Shown here: piece after piece, positions 1 to 7,876 of the stretch | How the letters are laid out: every line of letters starts with the position of its first letter | Numbering within the stretch: the stretch's first letter is position 1 | Source: Flavobacterium suncheonense GH29-5 = DSM 17707 | GTDB taxonomy: Bacteria > Bacteroidota > Bacteroidia > Flavobacteriales > Flavobacteriaceae | Assembly: GCF_000430025.1 (NCBI RefSeq) | Contig: NZ_AUCZ01000016.1 | Location: forward strand, 1-47,064 | DNA: 47,064 bases | Direction of reading: 5' to 3' | Notes under the pieces: model-generated | The model's input: the letters and a program-made list of their open reading frames with translations, nothing else | Told to the model about the DNA's origin: nothing | Databases searched by the model: none | Translations under genes and position numbers: made by a program

Positions 1-287
1 TCGCCGAAAACAAAGGGATTAAACTTAGTAACACTCAAAACTCCGATCCTTATGAAAATGCAATTGCAGAGAGAATTAACCGTACAATCAAATACGAATA
101 CGGATTAAAACAAAACATCCCAGATTTAAAAACAGCCGAAAAAATGGTCGAAAAAGCCGTGGAATTGTACAACAACAGACGACTACATTTAAGCCTAAAT
201 TACCAAACTCCTGCATTTGTGCATACATCGGAAAATGTAATTTACAAATCCTATAAGTCAAATAAGAAAAAACGTATATTAGCTTAA
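1..287 (+). CDS. IS3-family transposase OrfB, C-terminal part (integrase core)
   Basis: The reading frame enters from the left edge (first full codon at 3) and gives about 94 residues before TAA at 285-287. It carries the end of an rve integrase core. The block NAIAERINRTIKYEYG contains the glutamate expected to complete the DDE triad, and YNNRRLHLSLNYQTPAFVH is the conserved C-terminal IS3/IS150 motif. It would catalyse strand transfer of the element. The N-terminal half and the upstream orfA cannot be seen, so whether the copy is intact is unknown. Confidence 0.85.
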   Translation, partial: AENKGIKLSNTQNSDPYENAIAERINRTIKYEYGLKQNIPDLKTAEKMVEKAVELYNNRRLHLSLNYQTPAFVHTSENVIYKSYKSNKKKRILA

Positions 288-328
288 ATTTTTAATCTAA
301 ATTTTATCAACTATTTTAGGACAATACA
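1..328 (+). mobile_element. Right end of an IS3-family insertion sequence
   Basis: The last part of a DDE transposase reading frame is followed by about 40 non-coding bases ending in a likely terminal inverted repeat. Read from outside inward, the repeat begins TGTATTGTCCTAAAATAG, with the tip at about 328. This layout, with the transposase stop just inside the right repeat, is usual for IS3 elements. The left end lies outside the window, so the full inverted repeat and the target duplication cannot be checked. The element interrupts a gene remnant on the other strand (330-428). Confidence 0.75.
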
Positions 329-329
329 C

Positions 330-428
330 TGACTCTAATTTTATTTGACTAGAATTCATTATTGATTTCTCTTGACCAAAAAGGTTAGAAACAAAAACAA
401 GAAATAATATTATGTATAATTTTTTCAA
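330..428 (-). pseudogene. 5' remnant of a secreted-protein gene cut by the IS element
   Basis: On the minus strand a frame runs from TTG at 428 (or GTG at 434) for 33 codons up to the tip of the insertion sequence. Its start, MKKLYIILFLVFVSNLFGQE, is a textbook flavobacterial signal peptide: a lysine pair, a hydrophobic core, then GQ at the cleavage point. Translation then runs into the IS terminal repeat and soon meets TAG. The signal peptide is seen directly; that it belonged to a longer exported protein whose remainder lies left of the element is inferred. There is no ATG start, so the exact start is uncertain. Confidence 0.55.
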
Positions 429-547
429 TTGCACTTTTTGTTTAAAGTTAAGCACAAGCTAATAGATAAATATCCCTAAAACTAACGATAAAAATCCACC
501 CCTACAATCCCTAAATTTAGAGATATTTAAAAGTTTGGAACAACCCT

Positions 548-620
548 GTTGCAAATCATTATTTTTTTTTCGTTTGCAACAGTTTTCGTTGCAAAACGAT
601 TTTTTTCAGCAATTTGCAAC
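548..620. repeat. Two inverted-repeat modules of GTTGCAAA/TTTGCAAC, 40 bases apart
   Basis: GTTGCAAA lies at 548-555 and 588-595, and its reverse complement TTTGCAAC at 573-580 and 613-620. Each pair encloses exactly 17 bases containing a T-run, and the second module begins exactly 40 bases after the first. The block lies between the truncated gene and the gdhA terminator. It could be a protein-binding array or two weak hairpins; no known family was recognised. Confidence 0.7.
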
Positions 621-636
621 AACGCTGAAATACTTC

Positions 637-674
637 TAAAAAAATCGCGGCTATCACTACCGATACCCGCGATT
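637..674 (-). terminator. Rho-independent terminator of gdhA
   Basis: Stem arms AATCGCGG (643-650) and CCGCGATT (667-674) flank a 16-base loop. Read on the minus strand, the hairpin is followed by a run of T (A-run 638-644 on the plus strand). It lies 30 bases beyond the gdhA stop codon. Confidence 0.85.
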
Positions 675-703
675 GTTGTTCTGCTGAAAACGGAGACGGG
701 AAA

Positions 704-2077
704 CTAGACCACGCCTTGCGCCAGCATCGCATCGGCCACTTTTACAAAACCGGCAATGTTGGCGCCCTTAACATAGTCGATATGGCCGCTGCCGTCCGCG
801 CCGTATTTTACACACGCTTCGTGTATGTCGTGCATGATTTTTTTCAGACGGTCGTCTACTTCTTCCCGGGACCAGCTTAAGCGCAGGGAATTTTGCGACA
901 TTTCCAGACCCGAGGTGGCTACGCCGCCCGCATTCGAGGCTTTCCCGGGTGCAAAAAGAATTTTTGTTTTATGGAATACCGCAACGGCTTCGGGGGTACA
1001 CGGCATGTTCGCGCCTTCGGCTACACAGCTACAGCCGTTACTCGTTAATACTTTTGCATCGCTTCCGTCCAATTCGTTTTGAGTGGCACAGGGTAGTGCA
1101 ATATCACATTTTACTTCCCACGGGGTTTTTCCGGCTATGAATTTTGCCTTTGGATATTTTTTCACGTATTCGCTGATTCTGCCGTACTGGACGTTTTTCA
1201 GCTCCATGACAAACTCCAGTTTTTCGGCATCGATACCCGCTTCGTCGTAAATATAACCCGAGGAATCCGAAAAGGTTACAACTTTACCGCCCAGCTGGAT
1301 TACTTTCTCCGCCGCATATTGCGCCACATTTCCGGAACCAGACACCACCACCGTTTTTCCGTTGATGTTCTCCCCACGGGTTGCCAGCATGCTTTGGGCA
1401 AAATACACGCAACCGTAACCGGTCGCTTCGGGACGGATTAACGAACCGCCGTGGGAAATGCCTTTTCCGGTTAACACGCCCGTAAACTCGTTGCGGAGTT
1501 TCTTGAATTGCCCGAACATATAGCCTACTTCGCGTCCGCCTACGCCGATATCGCCGGCCGGAACATCGGTATCCGCACCGATATGGCGGGAGAGTTCGGT
1601 CATGAAGGTTTGACAGAAGCGCATGACTTCATTGTCGGATTTGCCTTTGGGATCAAAATCAGAACCGCCTTTTCCGCCGCCCATCGGTAAGGTAGTCAGA
1701 CTGTTTTTAAAGACCTGCTCAAACGCCAGAAACTTCAGGATGCTCAGGTTTACGGACGGGTGAAAACGCAACCCGCCTTTATACGGCCCAATCGCCGAAT
1801 TCATCTGGATGCGGAAACCGCGGTTAATCTGTGTCCGGCCTTTGTCATCCACCCATGCCACGCGGAACATGATGACCCTTTCCGGTTCGACCATGCGCTC
1901 CAAAAGCATCTTGCCTTTGTACTTTTCGTGGGCTTCGATAAAAGGAATAACGGTTTCGGCCACTTCATGGACCGCTTGCAGAAATTCGGGTTCGTTGGGG
2001 TTTTTCAGGGCTACTGCCGCAAGGAAATCGTTTACTTGTTTTGACATAAATGGATTGGTTAGTGTGTTGATTTCCAT
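704..2077 (-). CDS. gdhA: NADP-specific glutamate dehydrogenase
   Basis: Converts 2-oxoglutarate and ammonium to glutamate in the cytoplasm. The 457 residues match the hexameric bacterial/fungal NADP enzyme in length. Seen directly: substrate-binding GPYKGGLRFHP around K100, the catalytic block PMGGGKGGSDFDPKG with K136, the acidic residue in PAGDIGVGGRE (D176), and the dinucleotide-binding loop SGSGNVA near 246-252. The ATG at 2077 gives a 10-residue lead before a second ATG at residue 11; either could be used. The gene has its own terminator and sits just upstream of the terminator of the neighbouring hydratase gene, so it is probably transcribed alone. Confidence 0.97.
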   Translation of the reverse strand: MEINTLTNPFMSKQVNDFLAAVALKNPNEPEFLQAVHEVAETVIPFIEAHEKYKGKMLLERMVEPERVIMFRVAWVDDKGRTQINRGFRIQMNSAIGPYKGGLRFHPSVNLSILKFLAFEQVFKNSLTTLPMGGGKGGSDFDPKGKSDNEVMRFCQTFMTELSRHIGADTDVPAGDIGVGGREVGYMFGQFKKLRNEFTGVLTGKGISHGGSLIRPEATGYGCVYFAQSMLATRGENINGKTVVVSGSGNVAQYAAEKVIQLGGKVVTFSDSSGYIYDEAGIDAEKLEFVMELKNVQYGRISEYVKKYPKAKFIAGKTPWEVKCDIALPCATQNELDGSDAKVLTSNGCSCVAEGANMPCTPEAVAVFHKTKILFAPGKASNAGGVATSGLEMSQNSLRLSWSREEVDDRLKKIMHDIHEACVKYGADGSGHIDYVKGANIAGFVKVADAMLAQGVV

Positions 2078-2084
2078 AAATGTA

Positions 2085-2112
2085 CAAAAAAAGCGAACCG
2101 TTTGGTTCGCCT
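2085..2112 (-). terminator. Rho-independent terminator after the enoyl-CoA hydratase gene
   Basis: Perfect 7-bp stem GCGAACC/GGTTCGC (2093-2099 and 2104-2110) with a GTTT loop. On the minus strand it is followed by eight T (2085-2092 on the plus strand). It closes the hemH operon and also lies only 8 bases upstream of the gdhA start. Confidence 0.85.
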
Positions 2113-2117
2113 GTTAT

Positions 2118-2900
2118 TTATTTTCCGGGAAATTCCGGTTTGCGTTTTTCCAGAAAGGCGGTAGTACCTTCTTTAAAATCTTCGGTACCGAAACACTCGC
2201 CGAACGCTTTGATTTCGGAGGCGAAGCCGTTTACACCGTCTGTATAGTTATCGTTAATCACCTTAATCGCTTTGGCAATCGCCACACTCGAATTTTTGGC
2301 GATGCGCGCTGCAATTTCTTTGGTAAAGTGCAACAATTCTTCCTGGGTAACCACATGGTTGACCAAGCCGTAGTTCAACGCGGTTTTGGCGTCGATCATC
2401 CCGGCGGTCATAATCATTTCCATCGCGCGGCCTTTCCCGATTAACTGCGGTAAACGCTGGGTTCCGCCATACCCCGGAATCACACCTAAAGTCACTTCCG
2501 GCAAGCCCATTTTAGCGTTTTCCGAAGCCACACGGAAATGAGAAGCCATCGCCAGTTCCAGTCCGCCGCCCAACGCGAATCCGTTTACGGCGGCAATGAC
2601 CGGTTTCTTAAGGTTTTGCACAAAATCAAACAGTTTTTCCTGCCCTTCTGCGGCCAAAACGGTTCCTTTTTCCACCGAAAAATTGGCAAATTCCGAAATG
2701 TCGGCACCGGCCACGAACGCTTTTTCCCCGCTTCCGGTAACGATAATCACTTTTACAGTGGTATCGTGTTCCAGGGTCCCGAAAGTGTGGTGCAGTTCTT
2801 CAATAGTAGCTTTGTTCAAGGCGTTTAACTTCGCCGGACGGTTGATGGTAACCACCGCAATGCCGTTTTCTTTTTCAATTAGGATGTTTTCGTAGGTCAT
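2118..2900 (-). CDS. Enoyl-CoA hydratase/isomerase family protein
   Basis: A 260-residue crotonase-fold protein, probably hydrating short-chain 2-enoyl-CoA such as crotonyl-CoA in fatty or amino acid breakdown. The oxyanion-hole segment AGADISEF is at 64-71, and GFALGGGLELAMA (107-119) carries the first catalytic glutamate, E115. GLPEVTLGVIPGYGGTQRL (132-150) carries the second, E135, so both catalytic acids of true hydratases are present. It starts 5 bases after the histidine kinase stop and ends the hemH-hemJ-kinase-hydratase run. A functional link with heme synthesis is not apparent. The exact substrate cannot be told from sequence. Confidence 0.92.
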   Translation of the reverse strand: MTYENILIEKENGIAVVTINRPAKLNALNKATIEELHHTFGTLEHDTTVKVIIVTGSGEKAFVAGADISEFANFSVEKGTVLAAEGQEKLFDFVQNLKKPVIAAVNGFALGGGLELAMASHFRVASENAKMGLPEVTLGVIPGYGGTQRLPQLIGKGRAMEMIMTAGMIDAKTALNYGLVNHVVTQEELLHFTKEIAARIAKNSSVAIAKAIKVINDNYTDGVNGFASEIKAFGECFGTEDFKEGTTAFLEKRKPEFPGK

Positions 2901-2905
2901 GATTG

Positions 2906-4378
2906 TTATGTATTTATAATGGGAAGCGTTACGGTAAATTCGGTACCGGCTTCCGGTTCACTTTCAAAATCGATGGTGCCGTGGTAACTTTCCACGATAT
3001 TTCTGATAATCCCCAAGCCCAAGCCCATACCGCTGGTTTTGGTGGTGAATTTAGGTTCGAAAATACGATTTTTATTTTCAATACTGATGCCTTTTCCGTT
3101 GTCTTTCACAATGATTTTGGCATTTTCTCCTTCGCGGAAAACCGTTACCACCACCAACGGGTTCACTTTGTCTTCCGGGATGGCCTGAATCGCGTTTTTC
3201 ACCAGATTGGTAATGATCCGGATGAGTTGGGTACGATCTATTTTGGTGATAATTTCCGGTTCGGAAGCCTCAAAACGGATAAAGTCTTCGGTAAAAATAT
3301 CGAGTGCCAGCTGCACCACATACACGATGTTGAGCGTTTCGTTCTGTTGTGCCGGCAAGGAAGCAAAATTTGAAAAAGCCGAAGCCACCGAACTCATGGT
3401 GTCGATTTGCTGAATCAGGGTTTTGGAATAATCGTCCATTTTCTGCTTTACGTTCGGATCGTTCGGATCGAATTTCCGCTGAAAACTCTGCACGGTCAAC
3501 CGCATCGGCGTAAGCGGGTTTTTGATTTCGTGCGCCACCTGTTTGGCCATTTCGCGCCAGGCTTCTTCCCGCTCACTCTGCGCCAGTAACGCGGCACTTT
3601 CTTCGAGTTTGTCGACCATCGCATTGTACGCCGATACGAGGGATTTGATTTCTTTACTGGTGGATTCCAGCTGGATTTTTTCGTTCTTTTTGTAGAACTG
3701 TGTCTGTTGTAACTTCTCGCTGATGGTTTGCAGCGATTTGGTGATGTAACTCGACAAAAAGTACGCAATCACAAAGGAAATCAGCAACATAAATCCGTAT
3801 ACCTGACTGAACCGCATCAGGAAATTTTTTACTTCATTTTCGTAAAAACTGGTTTCTTCCACATACGGCAAATTGATGATACCCAGCGGTTTGAACTTGG
3901 TGTCTTTCAGATAACTGTAGGACGAACGGTATTTCTGTCCCTGAACCATCTGCAAATCCACGAACCTTTTGCTTGGAGAAGACTGTATGATTTTAAGGAT
4001 AATCGGCTGAATGGGTTTGGCCACTTTATCAATCGTAAAGGCGCCTTTGGAAGAAATGAGCAGCTTCCCGTTCAGGTCATAAATATTGATTTCCAGACTG
4101 TGGATGTTGGCCAACTCGTAAATTTTGTCCTTAAAAATCAGCGGTAAGTTTTCCGTTGTGAGCGGATAGGTCGTGGTAGACAGGATGTAGTTGATGTGCT
4201 CGGTAATGGCATCTTCTTTGCGCTCCAGACGGTCCTGATGGTAGTCGCGGGCTTCTTTCCGGAACTGATAAATCGATACGGCCGCTATTAAAACCGACGC
4301 AATCAGGGTTAAGAAAATCATCGAAAGGAAAATTCTCAACCTTAGGGAAAGCTGCGTTATTTTAAAAGCATCCGGCAT
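2906..4378 (-). CDS. Membrane sensor histidine kinase, NtrY-like
   Basis: A 490-residue two-component sensor. A first membrane segment at about 14-38, an extracytoplasmic sensor region at about 40-190, a second membrane segment near 193-212, then a HAMP linker. The dimerisation domain has phospho-acceptor H283 in VAHEIKNPLTPMRL, and the ATPase domain has the N-box NLVKNAIQA (391-399), DNGKG (426-430) and GMGLGLG (450-456). HEIKNPLTP is typical of NtrY-type kinases. No response regulator gene is adjacent, so the partner is unknown. The ATG directly follows the hemJ stop, suggesting translational coupling. Confidence 0.93.
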   Translation of the reverse strand: MPDAFKITQLSLRLRIFLSMIFLTLIASVLIAAVSIYQFRKEARDYHQDRLERKEDAITEHINYILSTTTYPLTTENLPLIFKDKIYELANIHSLEINIYDLNGKLLISSKGAFTIDKVAKPIQPIILKIIQSSPSKRFVDLQMVQGQKYRSSYSYLKDTKFKPLGIINLPYVEETSFYENEVKNFLMRFSQVYGFMLLISFVIAYFLSSYITKSLQTISEKLQQTQFYKKNEKIQLESTSKEIKSLVSAYNAMVDKLEESAALLAQSEREEAWREMAKQVAHEIKNPLTPMRLTVQSFQRKFDPNDPNVKQKMDDYSKTLIQQIDTMSSVASAFSNFASLPAQQNETLNIVYVVQLALDIFTEDFIRFEASEPEIITKIDRTQLIRIITNLVKNAIQAIPEDKVNPLVVVTVFREGENAKIIVKDNGKGISIENKNRIFEPKFTTKTSGMGLGLGIIRNIVESYHGTIDFESEPEAGTEFTVTLPIINT

Positions 4379-4936
4379 TTACTGCTGATTTTTCTCGCGT
4401 ATCTTTTTATAGAATTTATAGCCCAACATCAGCAGCACGGAAAAAAGGATGATTCCAATCACGCCGTACACCCAGTTGATTGCATCTTTCAAAATCACCA
4501 GAAAAACAACGGCAAATAGGATAATCGTGGCCCCTTCATTCCACAAACGGAAAAAGGACGACGAGTACTTAACCTCATCTTTTTGCAGCTGCCTGAAAAT
4601 CTGATGGCATTTCAGATGGTATAAATATAGTAAAAAGACAAATCCCAATTTTACATGCATCCACGGCATTTTTAGCCAGGCATTGCCCAACGTGGTTCCG
4701 AAAAGCATCAAAAAAGCAAAAATACTGGCTAAAACGGCACTCGGCCAGGTGATAATGTACCAAAGGCGATACGCCATCAGCTGGTATTGTTTTACCAAAA
4801 TGCTTTGTTCGGGCTCGGGCTTCAGTTTCGCTTCCGCATGGTACACAAAAAGCCGAACGATGTAAAAAAGTCCGGCGAACCACGTGATTACAAAAATCAA
4901 GTGGAGGGATTTTATGTAGTTGTAGTACTGATCCAT
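4379..4936 (-). CDS. hemJ: Protoporphyrinogen oxidase HemJ (CopD-like membrane protein)
   Basis: Oxidises protoporphyrinogen IX to protoporphyrin IX, the step just before ferrochelatase. The 185-residue protein begins MDQYYNYIKSLHLIFVITWF; the HemJ signature continues as AGLFYIVRLFVYH, with a conserved histidine in the first membrane helix and another in MPWMHVKLGF. About four to five membrane helices are visible. I chose ATG 4936 because the possible start at 4954 lies further inside hemH and adds residues unlike the family. The overlap with hemH (stop at 4912) and the operon position support HemJ over a general CopD copper-resistance protein. Confidence 0.88.
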   Translation of the reverse strand: MDQYYNYIKSLHLIFVITWFAGLFYIVRLFVYHAEAKLKPEPEQSILVKQYQLMAYRLWYIITWPSAVLASIFAFLMLFGTTLGNAWLKMPWMHVKLGFVFLLYLYHLKCHQIFRQLQKDEVKYSSSFFRLWNEGATIILFAVVFLVILKDAINWVYGVIGIILFSVLLMLGYKFYKKIREKNQQ

Positions 4937-5961
4937 TGTCCGTTTTGCTCCCAATTGTTAATCCAGTTGGCCACTACCTGACACCATTGGTCGTCGTCGT
5001 TTAAACACGGTATGGTTAAAAACGACTCGCCACCGTTTTCGAGAAACTCTTCGTTGGCACGAATGGCGATTTCTTCCAGTGTTTCCAGACAATCCGTTAC
5101 AAAGGCTGGGGTTACCACCGCTACTTTTCTGATGCCCTGTTTCGGATAGTTGTTTAACACTATATCGGTGTACGGTTCCAGCCATTTGTCTCCGGCTAAG
5201 CGGGACTGGAAGGTTACATAATATTTGTCTTTCGGAATTTGTAGCTTCTCGGCTACCAGACGCGTGGTTTCATAACAGTGGGTACGGTAACAGAATTCAG
5301 CTTCGGGCGTTCCAACTTCGCAACACATTTTGTCGGTTTCAAACTTTTTGTGCTTTTTGGTGGCGTCGGTTTTACGGACATGACGCTCCGGGATGCCGTG
5401 GTAGGAAAACACCAGTTTATCGTAGTCGTAATTCCCCAAATGCTTTTTCATGGAATTCGCCAGGGCTTCGATGTAATCGGGCTGGTTGTAAAACGCCGGC
5501 ACGTCAGTAATTGTCATGTCGGGAAATTTCTTTTTGCGGATTTCTTCCGCCAGCACCAAAATGGTTAAGGTAGACGCCATCGCATACTGCGGATACAACG
5601 GAAACAGCAACACCTCGCGCACGCCTTGATCGTAAAGCTCCTGCAAACCGGTTTCGATGGAAGGTTTTCCGTATCGCATCGCCAAAGCTACCGGCACTTT
5701 TGCCTCTTTTTTAACTTTTTCGTGCATTTTCTTAGAAAGGACAATCAGCGGGGAACCTTCTGGGGTCCAGATTTTCTGATAGGCTTCTGCCGAATTCTCA
5801 GGACGCTTTCTCAGGATAATCCCGCGAACCAGCAATGCCCGCAGCAAATACGGTACATCGATTACGTATTTGTCCATTAAAAATTCGTCTAAATATGGCT
5901 TAACGTCTTGTGGCGTCGGACTCTCTGGCGATCCTAAATTGACCAGTAAAACTCCCTTCAT
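4912..5961 (-). CDS. hemH: Ferrochelatase
   Basis: Inserts ferrous iron into protoporphyrin IX to make heme. The 349 residues include the start MKGVLLVNLGSPESP, the catalytic histidine block FSYHGIPERH (H188), FQSRLAGDKWLEPYTD (251-266) and the acidic helix DCLETLEEI (290-298), all ferrochelatase hallmarks. Four cysteines (213, 214, 224, 229) cluster in a short insert before ETTRLVAEKL, the region where some bacterial ferrochelatases place an internal iron-sulfur cluster. It is the first gene of an operon with hemJ, the kinase and the hydratase. A TAnnTTTG-type promoter lies at 5976-5983. Confidence 0.96.
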   Translation of the reverse strand: MKGVLLVNLGSPESPTPQDVKPYLDEFLMDKYVIDVPYLLRALLVRGIILRKRPENSAEAYQKIWTPEGSPLIVLSKKMHEKVKKEAKVPVALAMRYGKPSIETGLQELYDQGVREVLLFPLYPQYAMASTLTILVLAEEIRKKKFPDMTITDVPAFYNQPDYIEALANSMKKHLGNYDYDKLVFSYHGIPERHVRKTDATKKHKKFETDKMCCEVGTPEAEFCYRTHCYETTRLVAEKLQIPKDKYYVTFQSRLAGDKWLEPYTDIVLNNYPKQGIRKVAVVTPAFVTDCLETLEEIAIRANEEFLENGGESFLTIPCLNDDDQWCQVVANWINNWEQNGQWISTTTT

Positions 5962-5975
5962 TTTGTAATTTTTTT

Positions 5976-5983
5976 CAAAGGTA
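5976..5983 (-). promoter_or_regulatory. Putative -7 promoter element of hemH
   Basis: TACCTTTG on the minus strand is an exact match to the flavobacterial -7 element TAnnTTTG. It lies 14 bases before the hemH ATG, giving a very short leader. The -33 element is weak (TTA at the usual distance rather than TTG). Confidence 0.5.
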
Positions 5984-6352
5984 AGACAATTATCGGCAAT
6001 TTAATTTCCGCTGCTTTATTTTTCCTTTCCTACAATAACGCTTTTTTGCAACTCGTCGAAACTATTCAGCATTTCATAGAATATCGCTGTTTTTTTGTTA
6101 ATGTTTGAATTTTTTGTCAATAAATTTAGCTTTAAATAAAAAATGTGCAACGAATATCATTTATGGGTTATCGTTTTGTAAGAGTGAATTCGACACCTTT
6201 TTTGTTTGGAAAGATTACCAAAAACAATAATGCATTTTCAGGATGATTCTTTGTATCTGATTGTAAAATTATTGACGGTAATTGTGGCTAATACGTGAAT
6301 TCTTTTTTAACATTTTGATCTTACAAGGAGTAATAATTAAAATCCCAAATGC
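5984..6352. other. AT-rich divergent spacer between hemH and the secreted-protein cassette
   Basis: About 370 bases with no convincing gene. It must hold the promoter of the first cassette, but I found no exact TTG/TAnnTTTG pair for that direction. A purine-rich AAGGAG lies about 25 bases before the start at 6353, further away than is usual for ribosome binding. Confidence 0.5.
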
Positions 6353-7102
6353 ATGAGAAACTTTTACACCCTAAGTACATTCCTATTGTATTTTTCTCTT
6401 AGCGCTCAAACCGGGGCCGTGGGTATAGGAACTTCCAATCCGCAGCAAAAACTTCATTTAGACAAAAGTATCGGTACGCTTCGGATCGAATCGCTCGATA
6501 AAGACAACAATACCCGCAACGGAGGCAATCTGGAACCCGGAGGAACCTATCCGCTTTACGCAGATAGTAACGGCGTACTGACTTTAGCTTTGCAAACCCT
6601 GGCAAACAGCGACGGCAGCGATGCCATCGACCATGCCACTATTCCTACCGCTTCCCTAAAATTAACAACCGGTGATGCAGACGGCAAAATTGATGCAACA
6701 TTTTTTACGTACACCATTACAGTTAACCGGGCGGCCACTTTAGAGGTAAAATACAGTTTGAGCTTTGAAGTATATCAAACCGATCTTCTGCTGACCATGA
6801 TACGCGACGGTGGCGCCAGAAGAATTTCCACCTATTACACCCTTAATAACGGAACCCGAAGATACGGTCAGGCTTCCCGTTGTTACCTAAACCGAAACAT
6901 TAACAATCCCGCACCTTATAGTTCTACAGACCGGATTGGAGCTACCGGACAACTCTACAATTCCAGCACTACCTATGTACAATTAACGCCTGGCACCCAT
7001 ACCCTGAATTTTAAAGCCGAAGTCTCATCCAATCTGCCTTCCCAAGCGACTTATGTAAGGCTTGCGATCGATACGGATTCTGTCTTCATGCGTCTTTACT
7101 AA
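6353..7102 (+). CDS. Secreted VGIGTxNP protein, cassette 1 gene A
   Basis: 249 residues of unknown function. A signal peptide ends at about SLSAQ. It is followed by AVGIGTSNPQQKLHL, a motif found at the mature N-terminus of many Bacteroidota surface and fibre-like proteins, then GTLRIESL. The rest is rich in Thr, Ser and Asn and predicted to be beta-strand, with LEVKYSLSFEV near the middle and GTHTLNFKAEV near the end, closing on FMRLY. It aligns without gaps to the gene at 9136. A jelly-roll or C1q-like fold is only a guess; no catalytic motif or T9SS sorting domain is visible. It starts a three-gene unit with the genes at 7115 and 7877. Confidence 0.8.
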   Translation: MRNFYTLSTFLLYFSLSAQTGAVGIGTSNPQQKLHLDKSIGTLRIESLDKDNNTRNGGNLEPGGTYPLYADSNGVLTLALQTLANSDGSDAIDHATIPTASLKLTTGDADGKIDATFFTYTITVNRAATLEVKYSLSFEVYQTDLLLTMIRDGGARRISTYYTLNNGTRRYGQASRCYLNRNINNPAPYSSTDRIGATGQLYNSSTTYVQLTPGTHTLNFKAEVSSNLPSQATYVRLAIDTDSVFMRLY

Positions 7103-7114
7103 ACCTTATCAACT

Positions 7115-7870
7115 ATGAAAAAAATTGTTTTTTTATTGTTTCCGCTTGGGCTGACCGCTCAGGTGGGAATCGGGACTGCAAATCCGCAGGCGACTTTACA
7201 TGTGGCCGGAAACAGTTCTACCATACGAATTGAGAGCTTAAACGCTGTAAACAGTCCCGCATTTAACGACGGCATCAAACCTGCTCATGCTTTTGTTACC
7301 GCTTCGGGAGATGTTACCCTAAACCCTTCTTCGGAAAACGAAATAGGACCCGGCGGCATCATAGCACCTATCAACTTCTTATTTACCGACAACAATTTCA
7401 TCCCTAACGGTGTTGCCAACCGCGGGTTGATTGTAAACAATCCCACCGCTTCAACCACCGCTACCGGATTGATTTCGAAAGTTAATTTCAGTGCGGCTGC
7501 CACGGCGCTTATTGAAGTGAAATACAGTATTTCCGTGTTGCTTTCCAGTACTGATTTAAACGTATCGCTTACGCCTTTTAACGATATCTCGGCGAGAATC
7601 TATAAAATCTATTTCTGCATCGATATTAACAACGACGGCCTGGACGCTACGGAACTTTCCAAAAAATACGGTTTAAACGCCCAGAATTATTCTTCTGACA
7701 ATCAAGGAATTTTAGGTTATACATATACCAATGGTCACGGTTATACCACTATCCCCTCCGGAAACCATTCCTTGCATTTCTTTGCCGAAACTATAGATGG
7801 TGTCAGCAAATTTACCAGTGCCGGTTTTGGCGGTGCGGAAGATCTTTTGAGAATACGAATCTATAATTAA
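7115..7870 (+). CDS. Secreted VGIGTxNP protein, cassette 1 gene B
   Basis: 251 residues, 12 bases after gene A. A short signal peptide (MKKIVFLLFPLGLTAQ) leads straight into VGIGTANPQATLHVAG and STIRIESL. It shares the layout of gene A: a variable middle, then IEVKYSISVLL, and late GNHSLHFFAET, ending RIRIYN. The stretch IYKIYFCIDINNDGLDATE has an acidic DINNDGLDATE loop that could bind calcium, though this is not shown. It aligns end to end with the gene at 9898. Function is unknown. Confidence 0.8.
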   Translation: MKKIVFLLFPLGLTAQVGIGTANPQATLHVAGNSSTIRIESLNAVNSPAFNDGIKPAHAFVTASGDVTLNPSSENEIGPGGIIAPINFLFTDNNFIPNGVANRGLIVNNPTASTTATGLISKVNFSAAATALIEVKYSISVLLSSTDLNVSLTPFNDISARIYKIYFCIDINNDGLDATELSKKYGLNAQNYSSDNQGILGYTYTNGHGYTTIPSGNHSLHFFAETIDGVSKFTSAGFGGAEDLLRIRIYN

Positions 7871-7876
7871 TGTCCT

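Noticed and set aside
548..620. CRISPR array
   Set aside because: Repeats are only 8 bases, alternate in orientation, and the spacers are T-rich and nearly alike.
1508..1690. Plus-strand open frames across gdhA and other minus-strand genes
   Set aside because: These are shadows of long, well-conserved genes on the other strand. They have no family motifs, no spacing logic and often begin at arbitrary codons.
6163..6246. A 27-codon frame starting ATGGGTTATCG in the hemH/cassette spacer
   Set aside because: No recognisable family, signal peptide or ribosome-binding context, and frames of this length are common by chance.
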